Shown here piece after piece: positions 57,095 through 64,000 of a stretch of DNA of 64,000 nucleotides. The position numbers were made by a program, and so were the translations under genes. Source of the DNA: Aricia agestis (taxonomy: Eukaryota; Arthropoda; Insecta; Lepidoptera; Lycaenidae); assembly GCF_905147365.1 (NCBI RefSeq), contig NC_056428.1, positions 5,796,001 through 5,860,000 on the forward strand. Direction: 5' to 3'. The notes under the pieces were generated by a model. It ran no database searches, was not told the origin of the DNA, and was given only the letters and a program-made list of their open reading frames with translations. Position 1 is the first letter of the stretch; every line of letters starts with the position of its first letter.

Positions 57095-57402
57095 TATGTA
57101 AGTAATTTTATAGTGCCCCAGTGTGTGCGCAGTACACAAGAGCACTCTCTATTCCTTTACTCTCATAACCCAGTGGGACGGAAGACCGACACGCCCGGTG
57201 AGAGCCTAAAGATCAGGCGCAGGACCGACTTTTTACATGCCCATCCGACGCATGGATCATCTTACTTGTCAGACTATCAGGTGATCTGCCTGCATTGTCC
57301 TAACCAAACTTGGAAATAACATGTTTCCAACGCGGGAATCGAACCCACGACCTCCGAGTCAGGACTCAGGAGCCGCGCTCTATACCACTAGACCACGGAG
57401 GC
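57095..57402 (-). mobile_element. SINE-B copy, full length, reversed
   Basis: The tRNA-like head at 57333-57402 shows the B box complement gggaatcgaacccacg and the A box complement tataccactagaccacg. The tail reaches gtgtgtgcgcagtacacaag. Confidence 0.85.
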
Positions 57403-58654
57403 GTTAATGATATTATTGCTGAAGTAGAGGATAGCGTTTGGTGGATAAAGACGTTAAAAAATTTAAGTAATTGTAAACATTTACATTACACTTTTTACGG
57501 TGCTATGAGGGTCAGATCGCTCACAAATCACATCTGATTAATATATTTTGCTATTATATCAATTCTTTTGTAATTTATCTTAGTGTGCGTGTGGACTCAA
57601 GCGTACGTTTTTTTCTTACTAACTACTAAGCAGTTTTTGAAATACATGTACTGGAAAACAACTGCCTTTTTGGCGTAGTCAGCTAAAACGATGCATTTTT
57701 TGGGCAATAACATATTAGCAATGTACCTACTATGTAGCACTACCGTCTCCCACTTTAAAACCTCTCAGGTTCAACCTTTGTTTTAGCTTCGTGGGTTCAA
57801 CGCTCAAATCTCACTAAACTTTTTGTATTAACATTTACCGCGTTTTTTCTCGTTTTTCATAAACGGCAGCCATGTTTAAACGCCATTATAGTGCAACGCG
57901 CATCCGCGTACAGGTGTGTCAGTGACCCCGCTTCCTATAGTCATTCCCACACGGGACACTTCTAGGGAGGTGCTGTTTTGTATCGATATCGATAAACTAA
58001 CGATATAATTTATGCGCGTTTAAATTATTATCATTAATTAGGCTTTTTAATTCAATGATAATAATAAATGAATGATGTATCTAATAAGAGTAATATAGCT
58101 TTTATATAATCATTTAGTTTATTTTTGACAGTATTACACTTGAAATATAATAGTTTACTTTATTATAATTTTTCAAAAATATATATTTGTAAGTACTTAC
58201 TTAATAATAATTATTATTGTTGATGTTAAAAAAAATATCCTTCTCTGTAGCAGTAAAAATCATCTTATAATGTAACGAACACTTAGTATAATTTATATTA
58301 GCGACATTTGGCCTTTTTCTATAAGTTTTAAATATCACAGTGAATATCACAGTGATATTTTTGTACTCCTAGCGAGACTTGCCTTCTAGCGGTTAAAAAA
58401 TTATGGCGTTTTCAATCCGTAACAATTTTATCGATAACGCATATTCCCAACACTATTCTAACAGTGTAAAGTGTACACACAATTGTTAGTTCAAGTACCT
58501 AATAGACAAAGAAATTATGTAACAGCGTATTAAATACTTGTTTTCATAACCGACACAAGACAAAATGTAGGTGTGCTATAAGTTTGAGCCGGATGTGAAA
58601 TTACCTACTTATTATGTGACATTTAGAAGACTGAATAAATGAAACTGAACTTTT
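57403..58654. other. Upstream sequence, nothing identified
   Basis: AT-rich with a CpG-containing patch at 57890-57990. No gene seen. Confidence 0.4.
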
Positions 58655-58662
58655 TAAAAATA

Positions 58663-58745
58663 CCTTTTATGGCATAGGAGGCAAATGAGACGATGAATAA
58701 CCTGATAGAAAGAAACCATTGCGGGCATAAGCGACATAAGCGATG
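58663..58745 (-). mobile_element. Diverged SINE-A relative, fragment
   Basis: ttttatggcataggaggcaa, then atgagacgatgaataacctg, parallels the poly(T)-side end of SINE-A with many changes. It is an older related family. Confidence 0.55.
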
Positions 58746-58888
58746 GTAATTGGTAGAGGTAAGATACTTTTCTTACGTTTTAGATAGGGTTCCTTTATGA
58801 ATCATAATAAAGAGTTAACCTGTATCTATCCCATTAAAAGCATCTGATGATAGTTTTACTCCAAACTGCAAACCTACAAGAAGATAGC

Positions 58889-59017
58889 GTATTCCCTCTT
58901 AAAAGGCTGGCATCGCACCTGCAGCTCTTGTTGTTGTGAGTGTCCATGGGCAACGGTAGTTGTTTTCCATCAGGTGACCCGTTTGCTCGTTTGCCCCCTT
59001 ATTTTACATTAAAAAAA
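58889..59017 (+). mobile_element. SINE-A copy 11, 5' truncated
   Basis: Starts within the pyrimidine tract (attccctcttaaaaggctgg) and runs to ccccttattttacattaaaa. Confidence 0.85.
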
Positions 59018-59850
59018 TCATAAAATACGATTCCGCCAGATATCGCCCTTCAATTCCAAATTGGTTTCGAGCTTTCCACACTTCTATTATGTTGTCATTA
59101 TGTTTTACTAAAAGGCACACTGCTGGTGTACGATAACTACTCTAAGTTGACCTTAACTTTCTGGTTTCGTGAGATCAACGACTTTGAAAGTGCGGTGTAA
59201 AGTTCCGAAAATGGTTCAAAATTTGAAATTTGAGATGTCCATCTTGTCATACTTTCATACTTGGTCACTACTCCGTGTGACCCCGTCTTTCTTTCTACTT
59301 TATTTTGACTTTGACATTGAGATTCTAGATACAAAACTCGTCTGTCTTCGCGTGTTCAGCATCTGATATCTAGACCGGAATTGTACTATAATGGAAGTAT
59401 GTACAGTCAAAAGCAGATCCGGTTTTCCACTGTACGACTTAATTTCATGGTATTAAAGTTTAATTTTGGCCAGATCTGTCATAGTATAAGAAGGAGTTAA
59501 TTAATGAAATTGAAAAGCAAAATCGTTACGAAATGTAACATACGCGCGAGTGTTGTAACTTGTACGGCGATCAATTATGTCATATTAAATTGATTTTATG
59601 TCCTGTCAGTTTGAAATAACTATTTTCGATAAAATCTTAAAAAACTATAAAAATATTACATACTTACATCTTGAAAAAAAATTACAAACATTATTAATTT
59701 CATGTACTTATTAGTTATTACATATAATAAGACCACTATATAGTCCATGCTTATGTTAACATTTTTTGACACAATATGAATATTAATGTAGCAACACACA
59801 TGACAAACGCGGCGTTCTTTGCACTCAAACGCATAACGCATTTCAACTTA
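59018..59850. other. Upstream sequence, nothing identified
   Basis: No gene or shared repeat seen. Confidence 0.4.
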
Positions 59851-60363
59851 CTAGAGATCGCCCAATGGTCGAAATTCGACCTTGGTTTCAACGTTGAAAC
59901 TAAGGTCGAAAATATTTTTAATCTTAATGTCGTTCGACATTAAGACTAAAAATATTGACTTCATTATATTTTTTTCAACTCTTGTCTCTGGGACTCAGCT
60001 GATCTCAGACTGGCCGTGTAAGCATTGTCTAATAGTATCTAAGATTCAATAAAAAAAACTATAATCCATTTTAAATTTGTCACCTTGTTGTCAACAGACT
60101 TCAACCATTAATAAAAGAGTATAATTCGTATGTATAGGCTTGTCACTCAAAAATCTGTCATTTTTCCTAGTGTGTGTGTCGTTGTGTGTGTAATGTTTTA
60201 TTTGTTAAAAAATGTATGTTAAAAGCATAATTTCAAAATAATATTAGCTCGATGCACTCCTTCACCATATAAACTATAACTGTGCAAAATTTCATTTACC
60301 TACGTCTCCCCACTTTTCGTCACAAGGAATACAAAGTTTTTGGCTCACGTATTAATATATAGA
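59851..60363 (-). mobile_element. Non-autonomous Helitron, copy 2
   Basis: A reversed copy of 40857-41349 with TC start at 60363, CTAG end at 59851, and A and T flanks. The 3' hairpin GGTCGAATTTCGACC is present and followed inward by a second palindrome (GGTTTCAACGTTGAAACTAA) missing from copy 1. Confidence 0.88.
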
Positions 60364-60835
60364 TTAAAATCGACGAGACGTCGACTGATCAATATCAGAG
60401 CCATTGGTTGTCTCTTATAAATAGGAATAAAAATCGATTGCTTGAATAAATCATTCGGCTGATTGGTTTTGTTGGTTACGATCAGCGAGGTATTCAGCAT
60501 GTATTTTATTATACGAATAGTTGACACAAAGTACTGTTTCAATGTAGCTTTAAACTGATAATAATTAAGTATAATAATGTTACATTCAACGATTTAATCA
60601 TGGCTTAACTTTAATTTAATGAAGATTTTGATACTCCATACAATCTGTCAAACTGTTCATTAAATTAAAGTTGTAAACGGTTTTTAAGTACCCCGTAGAC
60701 GGTAATTCAGCATGACCATTCATTTACGTGAATTACATGCTGCATGATGAACGCTCATTTTTCATCATGCAGCATGATAATTCAGGAGGATAATTCAAGA
60801 GGATAATAATAATATTATTTACTAAACAAACAAAT

Positions 60836-60934
60836 ACTAAATTTTAATTACTCTCAATAGTTTATAATTTATATTATAAACTAATTATTTTAATTTATAT
60901 TATAAACTATTAAAATAATAATTAAAATTTAGTG
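60836..60934. repeat. AT-rich palindrome
   Basis: ACTAAATTTTAATTA and TAATTAAAATTTAGT flank repeats of aatttatattataaact. Confidence 0.7.
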
Positions 60935-60954
60935 CTGGTGTCTGTACACAGGTG

Positions 60955-61352
60955 GCGGGGCTTTTTAAAAGCTTTTATTTAACTTGCTCTGTATGTATGT
61001 AAGTATGTATGTTCGGGTGAAATCTTGGAACTCAATTTTGAAGCAGATAATATTTAACCGAGTGAGCTGAAATTTTGCATACACGTTTAGTTTGGATGAC
61101 AATACACGATATAGTATGTGGTTTAGATAGGTATTATTTCTTATGTAAAAAAAACTGAATACACTCAAAAAAATCATCGCTTCACCACACTGTTCAGTAC
61201 GAGTGCGAGAGAGTGAGAGAGAGAAACATGCAGTACCGCACGGCTTACAACTATAGCATTTTTGCTATAGTTGTTAAAGTACAATAAACTAGTATAATAT
61301 GTAAACTGGAACTTCGTTCCATCCGGGTGTCTCTTGACACCTCTCAAGTTTT
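60955..61352. repeat. Y-type repeat, fuller copy
   Basis: It starts ggcttttatttaacttgctctgt-like (gcttttatttaacttgctct) with tatgtatgtaagtatgtatg, and ends gaacttcgttccatccgggt, then tctcttgacacctctcaag. A (ga)n patch lies at 61206-61225. The end matches 47110-47165 reversed. Confidence 0.5.
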
Positions 61353-61416
61353 TTGTGATGATAATCTTTTTTATCTTATTCACTGCACCTTGAATAAAAT
61401 TGTACAAATATATCCG

Positions 61417-61838
61417 GTTTCGCACACCGGTTTCGGTGACGGTGGCCGGTTTCATTGAAACCATCCCACAGGAGTAATTTCATAGTGCTCAAATGTGTGC
61501 GCAGTACACAAGAGCAGGTATAGGTACTCTCTATTCCTTTTACTCTCATAGCCCAGTGGGACGGAAGAACGACACGACTGGCGAAAGATCAGGCGCAGGA
61601 CTGACTTTTTACATGCCCATCCGACGCACGGATCATTACTTGTCTGACGATTAGGTGAATAGCCTGCATTGCCCTAACCAAACTTGAAAATAACATAATA
61701 TGTTATTATTAAATAACACATAATATTAAAATAACATAATATGTTATTTTCAAGTTTGGATTATTGTTTCCAACGCGGGAATCAAACCCACGACCTCCGA
61801 GTCAAGAGCCACGCTCTAAACCACCGGACCACGGAGAC
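61417..61838 (-). mobile_element. SINE-B copy with an internal inverted duplication
   Basis: Head, body and tail match the other SINE-B copies, including caccggtttcggtgacggtg at the far end. Between body and head, the segment CCAAACTTGAAAATAACATA is repeated in inverted form, giving a perfect hairpin of about 30-base arms at about 61677-61762. Confidence 0.85.
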
Positions 61839-62375
61839 CACGATACGTTCTTTTAAATACTCAACAAAGTTTTTTGTAAGTATACTTAAATTAAATTGAG
61901 AAAGTTATTTCATGATCATTATAATATCATTTTATATTATATATGCCAAAATATATTATTTGATTTATTAATTTTGTACACATTAACAGTTTGTATGCCC
62001 CGTACAAAGAAATGCATAATTTTTTAAGTGTTCGGAAGCACCACCCTGGAACTGAGTTGTCCCATGACATGCCGATCGCGCGATCCGCTGCATTGATATT
62101 TGATGCACATATTGCATGACGAAAAATTAAACAACTTGTCAATCATGTACAGCACGTAATTTGCATGTCATTCGCGTCATTCACTACAATAAACGATCAT
62201 GCATGAATTACAGCACGTTACGCATGTCGTGCTGAAAAATTAAAGAGTAATTCAATTCAATGTACAGCACGTTGTACAGCACGTAGTTTGCATGTAATTC
62301 GCATCATTCACTGCAATACACGATAATTCGTGCATTACAGCACGTAATGCATGTAATGCAGAATTACCGTTTAGC

Positions 62376-62699
62376 GAGCGCTTTACGTTACGTTGCGTCG
62401 TAGCTACGTACATTAGAGTTCAACGTCGTCGCTGCGTTTATTATTATCTACGACTACCTTAGATTTTCGATCAGTTTTATATTTGAATTAAATCTATTAA
62501 ATCTTCTATATGATAAATGAGAACTTTTAATTTTATTAGTCACGCTAAATTTCGAGAACGGCTAAACATATTTGGATAATTTTATTTATATTTCTCATTA
62601 TATTCGTCCAGGGACGGATTATATTAGGTGGGAAGTGATACGAGGTTCACCGGGTCATCTAGTGTGCAATAGTGTGTGCATTACATAATTATAATATAT
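62376..62699. other. Upstream sequence, nothing identified
   Basis: GC-rich start (ttacgttacgttgcgtcgta), then AT-rich. No gene. Confidence 0.4.
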
Positions 62700-63255
62700 A
62701 AACACAATATATGACGCCCGCTACTAGGTTGCCCCAAAAAAAATTTTTTTTTTATGAAATAAGGGGGCAAACGAGCAAACGGGTCACCTGATGGAAAGCA
62801 ACTTCCGTCGCCCATAGACACTCGCAGCATCAGAAGAGCTGCAAGTGCGTTGCCGGCCTTTTAAGAGGGAATAGGGTAATAGGGGAGGGTAGGGAAGGGA
62901 AGGGAATAGTTCAGGGTAGGGAAGGGAATAGGGTAGGGGTTAGGGGATTGGGCCTCCGGTAAACTCACTCACTCGGCAAAACACAGCGCAAGCGCTGTTT
63001 CACGCCGGTTTTCCGGTGAGAGCGTGGTATTTATCCGGTCGAGCCGGCCCATTCGTGCCGAAGCATGGGCCTCCCACGTATAAAATTCGTTTATCGAGCT
63101 ATAACTGTACATTTCCTGGATAAAAAGTATCCTATGTTCTTTCACGGAACCCAAAATATCTCCATACCAAATTTCAGCAATATCAGTTCAGCGGTTTAGG
63201 CGTGAAAAGACAGACAGGCAGACACACTTTCGCCCATATTACCCAGTATGGATTC
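62700..63255 (+). repeat. E-type retroposon tail split by a SINE-A
   Basis: atgacgcccgctactaggtt lies left of the SINE. aaaattcgtttatcgagcta, tggataaaaagtatcctatg, cagcaatatcagttcagcgg and a gacagacaggcagacacact run lie right of it. Confidence 0.65.
62744..63079 (-). mobile_element. SINE-A copy 12, full length
   Basis: Reversed, from poly(T) to ggcctcccacgta. The purine tract carries an extra ggaatagttcagggtaggga repeat. Confidence 0.92.
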
Positions 63256-64000
63256 GTTTGATCGGGTTTTTGGTTACATTTAGAAGAAACGCACTATAAT
63301 GTGGCATGAATGAGACTGCGTTACGCACGATTAGTGTGTATCCACGTTTATATGAAAGTATCGAGGTTGCAATACTTTCTTGCACCTACATAGTTTTATG
63401 AGAGCCGATACACGCGATTGACACACGGATCCAATAGTGGAAACATACGGGCGAGTGTTGTACGGCGTTTCGCCTTTTACGCAGACGCCAAGACAGACTA
63501 AGCTAGGTATTAATATTATTAAGCGTATATGTCTATTACCGCATAAACTGCTCATTTATATCAAATTTGAAATAGAATTGAGAGTCTCCGGAATGGGATG
63601 TAAAACTTTTTATCACGGACAATATCGACGCAACATCTATTTGTGTATCAAAAACGTTTTTTTTTCTTATTTTCCAAGGTAACTTAAGATAAGCCGTAAT
63701 TATCTACTACTGACTGACTACATCAGAAGTTCAAATTTTATAAACTACTTTTAAAATGGCATTAACAGCTAAAGCAATAATTTTAACGTTTGCAGGTGCC
63801 GACATTATTTGTTTTCTACAATGGACCTTTGCCAAGCAGTGGGAAAGTATAGGCTAACAAAAAAACACCTGTTTGACCTATTTCCACTTAACTGGAAAGT
63901 CTCTCAACAGCGTCCATGTTTCATCCTCAGGTATTCATTATTCCAGCGTTATTCTGTACAATATTGATCCGTATGTACACTGAAGTTTATCGATCGCTTA
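63256..64000. other. Right-end sequence with a LINE end fragment
   Basis: At 63820-63860 ggacctttgccaagcagtgg resembles the RTE-like LINE 3' end at 27755. No gene was recognised up to the edge. Confidence 0.45.

Larger units (their letters stand above)
60700..62375. mobile_element. Composite element with subterminal cagcacgtaat/gcatgtaat repeats
   Basis: The left end (acggtaattcagcatgacca) and the right end (gtaatgcagaattaccgttt) are loosely inverted. Inside the left end, CATGCTGCATGATGAACGCT pairs with TCATCATGCAGCATG. At 62135-62365 a unit of about 115 bases containing tacagcacgtaatttgcatg occurs twice. The interior hosts other repeats including SINE-B. Whether this is one element is inference. 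Confidence 0.4.

Noticed and set aside
57310..57537. Open frame reading CFQRGNRTHDLRVRTQEPRS
   Set aside because: This is a translation of the tRNA-like head of a SINE-B, a common spurious protein from such repeats.

Overview
This window looks like nuclear DNA of a moth or butterfly (Lepidoptera). It is AT-rich and packed with short interspersed repeats, Helitrons and MITEs of types I recognise from lepidopteran genomes. The species assignment rests on recall, not on a search. There is no bacterial or viral coding region and no CRISPR array.

The window holds one convincing protein-coding gene, on the minus strand. It encodes a large Rho guanine nucleotide exchange factor (DH-domain RhoGEF). 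Five exons lie between 1 and 5850. Four junctions there have GT-AG sites and matching codon phases. A sixth exon, carrying the likely start codon, is at 55316-55413. Its donor (after AGG, phase 0) matches the phase-0 acceptor at 5850. If that join is right, 5851-55315 is a single intron of about 49.5 kb and the visible protein is about 1559 residues. The C-terminal part (expected PH domain) runs off the left edge, and any further 5' UTR exons lie right of 55413.

Layout. 1-5850: RhoGEF exons 2-6. 5851-55315: the giant intron, filled with repeats. 55316-55413: start exon. 55414-64000: upstream intron or promoter-side sequence, also repeat-rich.

The repeats fall into recurring families. SINE-A is about 320 bp, ends in poly(A), carries a polypurine/polypyrimidine tract, and has about a dozen copies, three with clear target-site duplications. 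SINE-B is tRNA-derived, with A and B boxes. Other families are: a non-autonomous Helitron (two copies, A|TC...CTAG|T ends, 3' hairpin); TA-flanked mariner-type MITEs; TTA-flanked Harbinger-type palindromic MITEs; 8-bp-duplication hAT-type MITEs; a degenerate piggyBac-like element at 31886-33676; a fragment of an RTE-like LINE endonuclease; and many retroposon 3' tails (called E, C, D and F types here). A 103/110-bp minisatellite lies at 29954-30536. Several insertions are nested, so relative ages can be read. Most of the intron shows no further genes.
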